From Plenodomus lindquistii (taxonomy: Eukaryota > Ascomycota > Dothideomycetes > Pleosporales > Leptosphaeriaceae), in assembly GCA_025504975.1 (NCBI GenBank), contig JANUWI010000022.1, forward strand, positions 186,001-250,000: a stretch of DNA of 64,000 nucleotides, read 5' to 3'. The notes below the pieces were generated by a model. The model was not told where the DNA came from, ran no database searches, and saw only the letters and a program-made list of their open reading frames with translations. Below are positions 49,900 to 61,600 of this stretch, piece after piece (the stretch's first letter is position 1; each line of letters begins with the position of its first letter). The position numbers were made by a program, and so were the translations under genes.

Positions 49900-52290
49900 T
49901 ACTACTACTACTAAGCTATATATACTAATTAGACTAGTATAATAGTATTTTTACTTTAGTTTATTACTCTAATTTACTATAACTATTACTTTACTTAAAA
50001 AAAAATAGTATTTAATAAAACTTTAAAAATAATAATATAACTAAAATAAATATACTTTATATTAAATTTAATAATAGTACACGCCTAGAAGCTATTATAA
50101 ACGCTAATAAATATAACTATTTTTATAAAACCTTTTTAAATAACTATTAGCTAGAGTTTAAAAATACTAATAAAAACTTACTATTTCTAATACTTACTCT
50201 AGAAACTAACTATAAAAATACTAATAATATTATATACTTTATTAAAAATAGTAAAGTTACTAATACTAAAGGCTTTAAAAAATAAGTTATATAAAACCTA
50301 GATTTCTAGTAGAAAATAATACTAAATACTATAGTTAATTTTTAAAAAGCTACTATTAGCGTCTATAAGTATATTAAGTACTTTAACTATATCTAGTTTA
50401 AACTAAATAAAGCTAAAATAGCTCTATAGAAAGCTATTAGTATTAGTAGCTAAATATAGCTATTTATAAAAAATAAAAATAAAAAAAGCTAAAAAGTAAT
50501 ATTATATTTATAAAGTTAAACTATAATAACTACTATAATAACCTTTTTACGCCTATAACTATATTAAAAAACTAAAGAAATAAATTAGTAACTGTAATAC
50601 TATTATATAAACGCGTAATAACTAATATAAATTAGGCCTAATATATACTAAACTTTATAAAAATGTAAATAACTTTAGGCGCTAATATAAAGTTAAAGTT
50701 ACTAAAATAAACTACTAGAATAAAAAAGTAAAAGCTTAAGCTAAATAAACTAATATAATAAAGGAAAAGTATATATAGAAGCTAAAAGATAATAAAAAGT
50801 AACTATATAAAGAATTAATTAGACTATTAATAGTTTTATATAATTCTATATAGAGAATAAAAATATATTTATTTAACTTCTAGTTATAAACTCTATTATA
50901 AGCTTTACTCTAGTCTATAATATAATAGCTAATAAATTTTAAGTAGTTTTACTATCTATTAATAGTTTTTATAGAGTAGATACTAGTCCTTTACTAGTAA
51001 AGGTAATAGAGTAAAAAAAATATAAATAATAGTAAAAAGTTTAGAAGCTACTAACTAACTTTTTAGTCTAGTAGTTATTTTTATAGATAATTTTTATAAC
51101 TAATACTTCATACACCTACACTTACACTAGGCAGTTTATTATTTAATTTTAAACTTTTTAAATTAGATAATTTTAAAGGTAGAAAGAATAAAAACTATAT
51201 ATAATAAAAAGATCTAGCTATTATAAAATACTATATATACTTTAAAAACTAGTAAAGCGTTAACTACTTAAAATTCTATATATAAAAAAAAGGGTTTAAA
51301 TATATATATAATATTTAAGCTAAATACTTTATAGATATTATTAATACTTTTAATATTTAATATAAAATATATAACTAAGTAGTAAACGCTAAAACTAAGC
51401 TTACTAGTAGTAGTTTAAAGTAAAAGCTAGTATAATATTTTATATAATAGCGCTTAAAATTTTAAGCTAATATATAAATTTTTAAGTATTAAAACTATAT
51501 CTAAATTTACTATATCTAAAAGTTTCTATAACCTAGTTTTACTATAGCTATTACTACTAGTTTAGTTAAAAATAATATAATTTAAAAGTTTTTTCTACGC
51601 GCCTAACATATTAACTAAAGCTATTAATAAATTGTATTTAGTAAACTTATTATAGCTACTTTTATTTATACTACTACTAGTTTATTTACTCTACTACTAG
51701 CTTATAAAATAGGCTAGAGTAAAAACTTTACTCTAGTTCTAATAAACTATACTATAGAATACATGTATAAAAAGCTAGGCTTTAAATAATTTAAAAAACA
51801 TAAAAAGTCTTTTACTAAACTTTAACTTTACTTTAAATATAGTAAAAATAGCTATTAAATATACTCTAACTAAGCTTTTTACTATAGTTAGCTATATATA
51901 CTATTTTATAAAATCTCTAGCCTAGCTACTTTCTATATTTTAAAACTAGATAAATACAATTTTACTATAGTAGAAGTATAAAATAAAAAGAAAAAAAAGA
52001 TAGTATACTTAGAGTTAGATTTAATAGATAAAAAAGGATATTTATATAGTAATAACTTTAACCTATTAAACTAAATACTTCTATATTAAACTATATATAG
52101 AAGTTTTAATAGCGTAATATAAAATAGAACTATTAATAATAATAAGTATAATAAACTCTATTTACTACTACTACTATTTAGATTTTAAATACTAAAATCT
52201 ATAAAACTTATTATATTTCTATATTTTCTATAAAATAAAAGTTTTACTAGTAGCTTAAGTTTTTTATATAAACTTTAATACTAGATAATT
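49900..52290 (+). pseudogene. Element V presumed gag region
   Basis: About 2.4 kb upstream of the protease, at the place of gag. Near 50340-50430 the plus strand reads K-A-T-I-S-V-Y-K-Y-I-K-Y-F-N-Y-I-x-F-K-L-N, an open stretch without a family I can name. No zinc knuckle found with confidence. Called from position only. Confidence 0.35.
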
Positions 52291-52891
52291 AGAAATTAGT
52301 TAGAATACTAGTTAATACTAGCGCTAGCGCTTACTTTATAAACTACTAGTAAATTAAAAAAATAGCTTTATAGTTATAAAAGTAAATAAGCCTATCCAGC
52401 TCTCTCTAGCTAATAGAGAAGAGATAGATTATTTAACTAAAATAGTAGATATTATTATTAAATATAGTAGTTATTAATATACTATACTTTACTATATTAC
52501 TAATATTAGTATATATAATATTATTTTTAGTATAAACTAGCTTAATTACTACTAGCCTAACTTATTTTTTAGTAAGTAGTAAGCTTTTAGCTTTTTCTAA
52601 ACTAGCTATAAACTAAACTATCTTTACTATAGCCTTTTAAATATAGTATATACTAATAGTACTATAAATAGTACTATTTAGAAAAAAAGAATAGATAGTT
52701 AAATAGTAATAGTATTAGTTTATATAGCTAGTATTATAGTAACTAGAGGTCTATAAAACGTTATATAGATAGAGCTATATTACTAGAATAGATTTAAAAG
52801 GTTATTTAATAAAAACTATACTACTAAAGCACTTTAAAATATATTAAAGCTAGTAGCTATTTTATATACTAACTTTAATAAGTATATAGAT
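52290..52891 (+). pseudogene. Element V protease remnant
   Basis: The active site reads V-N-T-S-A-S-A-Y-F-I at 52312-52341, the retroviral-type aspartic protease form VDTGASAxFI with Asp to Asn and Gly to Ser. The frame continues to the P3 insertion at 52892 and is presumed to resume after 54759. Confidence 0.7.
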
Positions 52892-52963
52892 TAACGTACT
52901 TTACAGACAAGTAGTTTATATAGATAAGTAGTCTATTTCTACTAAAACTCTACTAAAACTATA
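52892..52963. repeat. P3 terminal inverted repeat, left
   Basis: 72 bp. It includes the internal repeat ctactaaaac repeated twice in a row (tctactaaaactctactaaaac). Its reverse complement matches 54688-54759 with only transition differences. Confidence 0.9.
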
Positions 52964-52984
52964 TATACCTACGTAATATTCTAC

Positions 52985-54620
52985 TAATAATACTAGATAG
53001 AATTTTCTAATAAAGCTTAGATATAGCTTGCGCTATAGACTTTAAAATAAAATATAAATTTTTTTTTATAACGCGCTATAGCTATTTATAATGTCTTCTA
53101 TACTACTTTATATTAAAAACGCGCTAGTTAACCTCTATATAAAAATTATACGCCTAATCTAAAAAAACTAGATAAAAATAAAAAAAAAGTAATTATTTAG
53201 TATATACTTAAACTATATATATAAAAATTTCTTCTAAAGTTTATAGCTATAGTAGATATAGCTAATTTTTTATATAATAAGCGTAATTTAAACTATATTA
53301 ACGTAAACTAGCCTAGTATATTTATTAAACGCTGCTTTAAATTTAAAGTAAAGTTTAATTATAAATATAACTATAAAAAAGCTTTATATAAAAATTTAAA
53401 AGTTATTAAAGCCTAGTTTAAACTAGTAGTTAATATAAAAAAAAAGTATAGTATCTAGAATAAAAATATATATAACTTTAATAAAACAGGCTTTATAATA
53501 GGCTAGATATTAATAAAAGTAGTTATTATAGCTTTAGAGTATTAAAAATAACTAAAAGTAGTCTAGTAGAGCAACTAGAAGTAAATAATAGTTATCTAGA
53601 GAATTAATATAATAGAATAGGCTATTCTACCTTTTATTATTTTTAAAGGCTGCTACTATTTTTTAGTCTAGTATAAAAAGAACAGCCTACCTAGAAATTA
53701 GGTTATTATAGTCTCTAAAAATAGCTAGATAACTAATAAGCTTAGATATTAGTAGCTAGAGCACTTTAATACCTATACTAAAACGCGTACTATTAGAGAG
53801 TACTATCTATTTATTATTAATAGCTATAAAAGCTATAACTTACTTAAATTCTAGTAATATTATAAAAAAAAAAAATAATTACTATATATATACCTTTTTA
53901 CTTATTACACTTTCTCTAGCTATTTAATATAGGTTATTTTACTTTTTTAAAGTAAGTATATAGCTGCTAAACTAAAAAGCTTATATATAACTATATTATA
54001 TATATTATAAAATTTAAGTTCCTACTTTACTTTATACACGTTTATAAAGCTATAATAACTTTTAGTAATATTTAAAAAAAGTTTTAAAACGCTAGACTAG
54101 TTCTATATAAGCTAGAGTTAGTTATATTACACTTTAAAGTCTAGTTATACACTTTATTACTATTCTCTATTAATAATAACCTTTAGTAGTTATAAACTTT
54201 AAGTAATACTTTTAAACTAGAGTTATAATTAATACTTATAAAAGTAAAAATTTAGAGGTATATAAATAGCTTACTAACTTCTATAGTTAAAGCCTTTAAA
54301 AAGGTATTAAAAAAGGCTGTAATTATTACGCATAAGCTAGTATTAGTGTAGAAAAAGATTAGTAAGCTTTAAGCTACTAATAAGGCTGCTACGTATTATA
54401 AATTATATAAAAAAAAGTAGGTTTAGTATAAAAGTAACTTTATAGCTAAAAAAAGCCTACGTTTAACTACTCTAAAAAAGTTTAGAGCGCGTAGTAATAG
54501 AAAGAAGGTAAAAAAAAAAAAGTAGGCTAGTAAAAGCTATAAATAGGTATAATACTATATATAGTACTATAAAATAGAGTATAACTTATAAACGTGTAAA
54601 AATAAGGTAAAAGTAGTTAT
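52985..54620 (+). pseudogene. P3 transposase remnant (HTH, CENP-B-like DNA-binding, DDD nuclease)
   Basis: Ancestral pogo/Fot1 transposase. The N-terminal HTH reads A-I-A-I-Y-N-V-F-Y-T-T-L near 53070-53105 (family AAxIYNVSHTTL), followed by the second, CENP-B-type HTH (I-A-N-F-L near 53240-53260; F-I-K-R-C-F-K-F-K near 53310-53340). The DDD catalytic part reads I-Y-N-F-N-K-T-G-F near 53470-53495 (family YNFDETGF), I-I-N-S-Y-K-S-Y near 53810-53835 (family DGHxSH) and F-N-I-G-Y-F near 53915-53940 (family LDVGCF). All three catalytic Asp are Asn. The frame is continuous from 52995 to a run of 12 A at 53864-53875, where it shifts by one. Many TAG/TAA at Gln/Trp positions. Confidence 0.88.
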
Positions 54621-54687
54621 AGAATAATATTTAGGCTAGTTTTACGCTATACAGCGCTATATTATACTACTTTAGACTAGAATAGAG

Positions 54688-54759
54688 TATAGTTTTAGTA
54701 GGGTTTTAGTAGAGATAGACTACTTATCTATGTAAACTACTTGTTTATAAGGTATATTA
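54688..54759. repeat. P3 terminal inverted repeat, right
   Basis: Inverted partner of 52892-52963. Differences are C/T or G/A, for example tatgtaaac versus tatataaac. Confidence 0.9.
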
Positions 54760-54779
54760 ACTAGAGCAGCCTTTAATAA

Positions 54780-55430
54780 TAAAAAAGGAGATAGAAAAGC
54801 TTATACTAAGTTAGGTGCTAGATAAGTTTCTAGACTTATTTAATCTAAATAAAGCTTATTAATCTTTTTTCTAGTAACTAAATATTAACTACGCTATTAA
54901 TATTATACTAGATATAAATATTTTTAAACTCTATATTTATAGCTTTACACGTATAGAGTTAGAAGTAGTAAAGTTATATATTAATAATATAATAAATAAA
55001 AAGCTTATTTAACTAAGTTTATTACTATATATTTTTTCTATATTTATTATAAAAAAGTCTAGTAGAGGACTTTATATATACGTAGATTATTAAGACTTTA
55101 ATATAGCTACTAAAAAAAACTATAATAGTTTACTAATTATTAAAAAAATATTTATTTTAATAGTAAAAATAAAGATTATATTACTAGTAGATATAGTAGC
55201 AGCGTTTAATAAAGTATAAATTAAAAAAGATAATAATAAAAAGACTATATTTTTTATATAGTATAGTCTATATAAATACCTAGTTATACTCTTTAGTTTT
55301 TATAATACTTTAGAAACTTTCTAAACCTTTATTAATAAAATACTTAGAGTACTTTTTAATATAATCTATAGCGCGTATTTAGATAATATTTTTATCTATA
55401 GTAATAATAAATAGTTTTATTATAGGTATA
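54780..55430 (+). pseudogene. Element V reverse transcriptase remnant
   Basis: Starts with a F-L-D-L-F stretch near 54825-54845 (family YxDxF). Then come E-L-E-V-V-K-L-Y-I near 54955-54985 (family ELEALKEYI), Y-V-D-Y-x-D-F-N near 55078-55100 (family VDYRGLN), L-L-V-D-I-V-A-A-F-N-K-V near 55180-55215 and the catalytic box Y-L-D-N-I-F-I-Y at 55376-55399, with Asn for the second Asp. The sequence after the box leaves the family pattern within a few codons, marking the RNase H deletion. Confidence 0.88.
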
Positions 55431-55559
55431 TACTAAATCTATAAATTTATTTATAGTAACTAAAAGCTATATATTAAGCTAGATAACTATACTATTAATA
55501 ATAGACTATTTTATATCTATAATAAAGTTTATATACTAGATACTAACTCGCTATATACC

Positions 55560-56300
55560 TATATTATTAAATAAGTTTACTAGTTATATTATAGTAGCTA
55601 TAGTAGTAAATATAGAAGTTATAATAAACTAAACTACTAGTACTACTAGCTATTTATAATTAATAATTTTACTAAATATATATAAGCCTGCTTTACCTAT
55701 TAGTAGTTTAAATTTTACTAAAAAAGTAAGTATAGTTTACTATACTCTCTACTAATTCTAGATAAATATTAGAAAATAATCTCTATTAACTATATTACTT
55801 ATTTTCTACTATGTAAAAATAATAGATAAATCTATAGTAGTATTTTTATTTTAGTTAATATATTTAGTAAGAAAAAAAAGTTTATACTAGTAATAGATTT
55901 AAAACTTAAAATACTTATTTAGGTCTTTCTAGAGTTTATCTAGTAAAAAAAAAAATATCTAGCAGAAATTATTAGTAATTATAGCGCTTAGTTTATTTTA
56001 TACTTCTAGTTATATTTTTACTAATACTTTAGAACTAAACCTAAGCTATTAATAAAATACTACTTTAAAATAGATAGATAAACTAAAGTTATAAATACCT
56101 AGCTAAAGTAGTACTTATACACATACATTAATTATAAATAAAATAACTAGATATTTTTTTTTATAGTAAAGTTTAAAGCTAATAATATAGTTAGTATAAG
56201 TAGTAGTACTAGCGCGTTTTATCTAACTAAAAGTTATAACCTAAAATCTAGCTTTAAACTTCTATAAATACTACTACTAAATCTAACTATACCTACTAGA
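55560..56300 (+). pseudogene. Element V integrase remnant
   Basis: The zinc-binding domain reads Y-N-K-L-N-Y-x-Y-Y near 55620-55645 (family RxYYW) and C-F-T-Y-x-x-F-K near 55690-55710 (family CxxCQxxK, second Cys as Tyr). The core follows: I-S-N-Y-S-A-x-F-I near 55970-55995 (family SDRGxxF; Asp to Asn), K-P-K-L-L-I-K-Y-Y near 56040-56065, I-D-R-x-T-K-V-I-N near 56070-56095 (family TDGQTEVxN, catalytic Glu to Lys), and Y-L-Y-T-Y-I-N-Y-K near 56112-56140. Substrate and role are as for other Ty3 integrases. Confidence 0.85.
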
Positions 56301-56855
56301 TATAACTATTAAAATACTAACTACTTTACTAAGTAAATAGATGTATTTATTATAGATAGTAGATTTAAAAGCAATTAGAAAATAAATTACTATATAGAAA
56401 ATAATTAAAAAAGCGTACTATTTATAGCTAAAATTTTAGTAAAAATATATTCTACTTTATTTATATAGATGCTCTATAAAGTATATTATATATAACTATA
56501 CTCTAAGTATAAACTTAGTATATATACTTTATAATACACTTTTTATTTAAACTAAATAGTTAATTAGTAGTTATACTAGTAATATTATACTAAAAAACTT
56601 TTATAGTACTAAGCTAATTTTAGTATATAAATACGCGTACTATAATAATAATACTACTTTATAAAGTTTTACTATTCTATTCTATATATTTATTTCTAAC
56701 TACTTTAAATTATATACTTATAGCTATACTACTTTTTACTAATTACTTATATAGTATATAAAATATTTCTATAATTTTAGTAACTAACTTACTAATATAC
56801 GCGTTAGTTATACTTTTTCTATAAAAAAAAAGCGTGTTTTTAAATTCTTTTACTA
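56301..56855. other. RIP-degraded DNA between element V integrase and P2
   Basis: 0.55 kb of AT-rich sequence, possibly the end of element V pol or its 3' untranslated part. No chromodomain or LTR could be recognised. P2 begins at the TA at 56856. Confidence 0.45.
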
Positions 56856-56926
56856 TAACGTATTCTACTACTAAGCCAGCTATACTACTAAGCTAGCTAC
56901 TTTTTTTTAGTATTATAAATACTATA
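56856..56926. repeat. P2 terminal inverted repeat, left
   Basis: 71 bp. The middle is a tandem pair, ctactactaagccagcta then tactactaagctagcta. It ends in the 19-bp box tagtattataaatactata, identical in the inverse copy. Confidence 0.9.
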
Positions 56927-56984
56927 CTCTATATAATATACTCTAATAACATAATATAATATTAATTTAAACTTAAAACTAATT

Positions 56985-58440
56985 AAAACTTATCTATTTT
57001 ACTTTTAAAGCTAGCTAATTTAAAAGCTAATAGGCTGCTGCTGCAGCCTTTAGAGTTAATTATTAGAGGCTTTTTAATTAGATTAATAAAACTACTCTAC
57101 GCGCTAAAATTTACTCTAATTACTAGAAACTTACTACTACTAAAAAGTAGATAATTATCTAATATATTTTTAACTTTAATTTATAAAAGTTTACGCTCTA
57201 GCTGTATAAAGTTAAAAATATAGCTAATAAAATACTAGAGGTATATAATAGAATACTAGTAGGTAGGTACTAGACTAAACGCTTTATAATACATTTAAAT
57301 AAGTTTAAAATAGCTTTTAACTAAGTAAAAAATAGGTAGAGAATAAAATAGAAAAATCTAGAGATTATTAGCATATAGTTTAAATTTATAGATAAAATAA
57401 AAGCTAAGTATAGTATCTAGAATAATAACGTTTATAACTTTAATAAAACTAGCTTCTAGATAGATATAATTAGGTTTATAAAAGTTATTATAAACTTTAA
57501 AAAATATAATTAGCTAGACTTTATTTAGCTAGATAATTATAAGTAGGTTACTATTATCTAGAGTATATACGCTTTAGAGAATATAACTTTACTTTTTATT
57601 ATATATAAAAAACGTATATATATCTCTATATAGTATAAAAAAACTAGTATTTTTTATAACTAGAAACTATTAGTTTTTAAAAATAGCTAGATAAATAACG
57701 CGTTTAAACTAGAGTAGTTAAAGCATTTTAACGCGTATATAAAAGTGTAAAAGGTAGAAGTATACTAGTTACTAATTTTAAATAGCTATAAAAGCTATTT
57801 TAACTAAAAGTTTAAAAACTACTATATTAAAAATAAAATTCTAATACTTTATATACCTCTCTATTTATTTTATATTCTCTAGCTATTTAATATAGTATAT
57901 TTTTTACTATTAAAGTATAAATATTTCTAGCGCGTATAAAATTTAGCACACTAACATATTTTCTATATTAATAAAAAAGGCTTTTTTTTTACTTTTAAAA
58001 ACGCGTTTTTTAATATATTTATAGTTAATAACTATTAAAAAGTTTTTAAAGTGTTAGAGCTAGTCTCTACTAACACGTAGATAGTACTAGATTATATTAA
58101 TTTCTAAATACGTATTTTACTTTAACTCTTTTTACTAGTAAATCTATAGTAATCTAAAACTCTAAATAATATTTATAAATTTAGGTTTTAGTTCAAGTTT
58201 ATATATAAGTTTTTTATTTAGTTACTTATTACTATATAAACTAGCTTTTTATAGCTTATAAAAAGAGCTAAACTAATACTATACTAAAACGCTTTTTTTT
58301 AAGCCTATATCTATAAAGTTAAAAAGTAATTAGTAAAAATAATAAAAAAGAAAAAGTATAAAAAAAAAAATCTAGTAAAAAAGTACTTTTAAATATAGTA
58401 CTAGGTTATAGGCTGCTACTACTTTAACTATAGCGCCTAA
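56985..58440 (+). pseudogene. P2 transposase remnant
   Basis: Ancestral pogo/Fot1 transposase of about 480 codons. The N-terminal HTH reads A-A-A-A-A-F-R-V-N-Y near 57035-57065. The CENP-B-type domain follows (K-L-T-T-T-K-K near 57125-57150; I-A-N-K-I-L near 57215-57235; V-G-R-Y near 57260-57275). The catalytic part reads V-Y-N-F-N-K-T-S-F near 57430-57456, L-I-L-N-S-Y-K-S-Y near 57775-57805 and L-F-N-I-V-Y-F near 57885-57910. All three catalytic Asp are Asn, the His residues of DGHxSH are Tyr, and a K/R-rich tail ends the frame near 58320-58400. I could follow a single frame from the HTH to the tail without an indel, only point changes to TAA/TAG, so this copy decayed by RIP alone. Confidence 0.88.
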
Positions 58441-58634
58441 TCTATTAAAACGTGCGTATAGTAGTAGTAATTAAGTACCTATTTAACTAGGTATTTAAAA
58501 CTATAGTAATTATAAAAAAAACTAGGCACAACGCTTATATATACTAGAAAAGTTTAGAAAGTACTTTTAAATTAAATATAAGCTCTATAGTAGTAGAGTT
58601 AGATATTAGTAATAATAATAATAATAATTAAAAA

Positions 58635-58705
58635 TATAGTATTTATAATACTAAAGAACAGTAGCTAGCTTAGTAGTATAGCTAGTTTAGTAGTAGAATA
58701 CATTA
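58635..58705. repeat. P2 terminal inverted repeat, right
   Basis: Inverse partner of 56856-56926. The inner 19 bp match perfectly, and the rest differs at a few positions (for example CTGTTC versus CTTTTT). Confidence 0.9.
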
Positions 58706-60900
58706 ATATTATATTTAAATTAGCTAATAAAATAAACTTATTAAATAAATTAAAAAGTATTATTTTTATTTTTAACTCTAATAGTAAAGTTACTATTTTT
58801 ATTTCTAATACTACTTTTATATTTCTATATATAAACTCTATTTCTATTGTATATATTTTTTAGTCTAGTAAATACATTTTTTTTTCTAATACTAGTAAGC
58901 TAATTAATAAAGTTACTAAAGCTAAGCTTATTAAAATAAAAAATATAAATATTCTAGATTTTAATAAACATTTATATTACTGTAATAGCTACTTTAATTT
59001 AAATTAAAATTAAATTATATGTTTATATATAGCTTCTAGCGCATATAATAGAGCCTACTTTTTTATTTAGTAATATACTAATATCTAGCTTTTATTTAAG
59101 CTTTTCTTTATAAGCTCTAATTTTATTAAGCCTTTTAAAAGTGTTATTTTTTATACCTTTTTTAAAAGCTTACGTAAGTATTCTAGTAATAATAATTTTT
59201 TTAAACATTCTAGTTTTTTTGTAAACTTTGTTTTTTATTACGCTAGAGTAGAGTAAGACTAAAAGTGCTTTTAATAATTATCTAAAAAAATATAAATAAA
59301 AGTATTACTTTTATTCTAGTAAATATAAAAGCTAAACTTTTTAGTTTAATTAAACTAAATACTATATTAAACGCGCTAAAAATAAACGTATTATTAAATA
59401 CTATAAGCTTTACTAGGCTTATTTTAAAAGCTTAGTTTCTAATAAAAAAAATAGCCTATATTAGAACTTATTTACTTTTTAGTATAGGTGCTATCTAGAT
59501 ACTAATAAATATAGTTACTAGCTAATATAAATTTATAAAAATAATTCTTTTATTTATTTTTACTAACTTTAATAGTTCTAATTATTTTAAATTAAACGCT
59601 TATTATTAGTATAAGTTTTTTTAGAAGTATAGTAAAAAGTACTCTAATATTATTACTTTTTATAAAAAGTTTTAGATTAAAATAAAGCTTTAAAACGTAA
59701 AGATTATAAAGTAGTGTTTTTTAAATAATAAAAAAAGTAGTAGTTTTAAAAGCTTTCTAGTACTATATACTTTTTATAATAATCTACTAACTTTTTAGAG
59801 TACTTTTACTAATTACTATATCTATACTTCTATTATTTTATTTTCTCTAGCTACGTATAGTTTTTTAGTTAATTTATTTAAAGTTTCTATTTTTTTTTAA
59901 CGCTTTTTAGCGCTTTATATAACTCTACTAAAGCTGTTTATAAAAAGCGTACTACTATATTTACTACTAATATTTCTATTACTACTTTTTCTATGCCTAT
60001 TTAGTATATTTCTAACTTTTATATCTAAGTTAACTAGAGTAAGCTATAGCGTTAAATATATAAATAGCTCTATTTTAAAAAAAACCTTTACTTCTAGAAG
60101 CTCTAGACTAAAAAAAATTAGTACTTTTAAAAATAGTAGACCTAGTATAATAAAGAATATAATACTATTATTTATAGTAATAATAAACTAGAAATACTAC
60201 TTAAAAAGCTAGCTATACTTTTAAAAACTTTACTTTTATATTTACTTTTATTTTAGTTTTATAAATCTAGCCTAGGCCTAAAGCTTTTTAGCTTTCTAGT
60301 TATTTTTCTATTTTTACTCTATATTCTATTTACTATTTTATAATTACTAATATATATACTAGCACTACTACTTCTACTCTAGCTTTTAAAAGTACTAAAT
60401 CTACTTTTTTTTCTATTTTTAGCTTTATTAAAAAGTTTTTTACATCTAGTACTCTATTAAAGTAGTCTACTAATATTTTTAAAAGTAAAGTTTCTAGTTT
60501 AACTAAGCAGCCTAGCTAGAGTAAGTTTAAATTTACTATTTTTTTAAACTTAGGTTTCTCTAAATCTAGTAATAGTTAGAGTTAAAAAATTATTAATAAT
60601 TATTTTTATACTATTTATCTAAGTGTTCTATCTACTAATACTATTTTTTTTATACTATTTCTTTAAGCTCTAGCTTTTTTTTCTAATAATAGAAAAAAAG
60701 AAAGCTTATTAAAAAAGCTTTTTAGAATACTTTTTATATACTTTATAAAAATAAAAAGCGTAAAAAAATACATAAGTATAAAAAAAAATAAAATAAAAAG
60801 TAAAAAATAAAATTTATAAATAAAAAAAATTTATTAGCTATTTACTTTTTAGAGCTTATTTAGATTAGATAGTAGTAAAAAGTTAAAAAATTTTAGTCTA
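58706..60900. other. RIP-degraded DNA between P2 and copia VI, may contain the 3' LTR of VI
   Basis: 2.2 kb without a motif I can name. Because element VI runs on the minus strand and its RNase H ends near 61090, its 3' LTR should fall at the right end of this stretch. Its partner would be beyond the window, so it cannot be delimited. Somewhat lower stop density on the plus strand at about 59250-59450 is noted without a match. Confidence 0.4.
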
Positions 60901-61089
60901 ATATATTCTACTAGTAGAGAGTATACTCTAGCGCTTTTTTAGAAACTAGATAGTTTTTTTAATTTATAAAGAATTTTACGCTATAGCGCTTGTAATTAAT
61001 AAAATAATTTAATTAACTTTTTTTATCTATATTTATAATATATACTCTAGTACTTTTTAAATTAAAGTACTTTATAAATTATTTATATT

Positions 61090-61600
61090 ACTATTTTATT
61101 AGGTTTTTTATAAGTCTATCTACTAGTATATTTACTATTTCTATATATATATTCTAAAAAAAAATTTTTACATACTTTTATTTTAGCTATATATTCTAGA
61201 TATTAATATAGTATAATTTAGTAGTAATTATTTTATTACTCTCTACTACTAAGTAGATAGTTTACTAATTATTATAGAAAACTTACTAATATACTTCTAA
61301 ATCTAGAAATAGCTTTTTAAAAAATTATTTAAACACTATTATTTTTTTACTTATTTATTCTAGTACTAGAAGCTTTACTTCTATTATAAATATTATAACT
61401 ATTACTTACTTTACAGCTTTCTATATTATTAGACTACTAAAAAGTAAAATAATATAACTAAATAAAAAGCGTTAAATTTCTAGATTATCTATAAAAAAAG
61501 TATTATTATATATTATAAGCTATTTGTTTATATATCTACTATACTATATAGCTGTATATTTTATTCTATATAGATAGATAATAACTTACTCTACTACCTC
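61090..61600 (-). pseudogene. Copia VI RNase H remnant
   Basis: Minus-strand reading shows I-I-I-Y-N-N-T-F-F-I-D-N near 61505-61475 (family SDASFADN; Asp to Asn), then K-A-V-K-x-V-I-V-I-I-F-I-I-E-V-K-L-L-V-L near 61420-61360 (family KQxTVTTSTTEAELLAL), F-Y-N-N near 61280 (family CDN) and V-D-R-L-I-K-N-L near 61115-61090 (family ADGLTKxL), the usual end of copia pol. The 3' LTR should follow shortly at lower coordinates. Confidence 0.8.

Larger units (their letters stand above)
52892..54759 (+). mobile_element. P3: pogo/Fot1-type DNA transposon nested in element V
   Basis: An 1868-bp element with 72-bp TIRs (52892-52963, 54688-54759) starting at a TA. It splits the pol region of element V, so it inserted later than V. 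The TIR starts TAACGTAC, sharing ACGTA with P1 and P2, but the rest of the TIR is unrelated to theirs, so it is a separate family. It carries one transposase on the plus strand. Confidence 0.9.
49600..56300 (+). mobile_element. Element V: Ty3/gypsy retrotransposon, internally deleted and interrupted by P3
   Basis: Identified by protease (52300-52330), RT (54780-55420) and integrase (55600-56290) in the Ty3/gypsy order. P3 (52892-54759) splits protease from RT. RNase H is mostly missing: the RT catalytic box at 55376-55387 and the zinc-binding start of integrase are only about 200 bp apart, instead of roughly a kilobase. I could not find LTRs. Both ends are therefore estimates, and the 3' part may extend up to or beyond P2. 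Confidence 0.75.
56856..58705 (+). mobile_element. P2: pogo/Fot1-type DNA transposon, RIP-inactivated
   Basis: A 1850-bp element with 71-bp TIRs (56856-56926, 58635-58705) at a TA target. It is related to P1: the interior aligns, and the TIRs share the outer AYGTATTYTACTA and inner TAGTATTATAAATACTATA ends, but their middles differ far beyond what RIP explains. One transposase frame on the plus strand runs uninterrupted by indels. It lies 0.55 kb downstream of the element V integrase and may be nested in the tail of V. Confidence 0.9.

Noticed and set aside
56908..58653. P2 bounded only by its 19-bp perfect inverted box
   Set aside because: Matching continues outward for about 52 further bases on both sides to a TA with the shared ACGTA-type start, so the element is longer (56856-58705).
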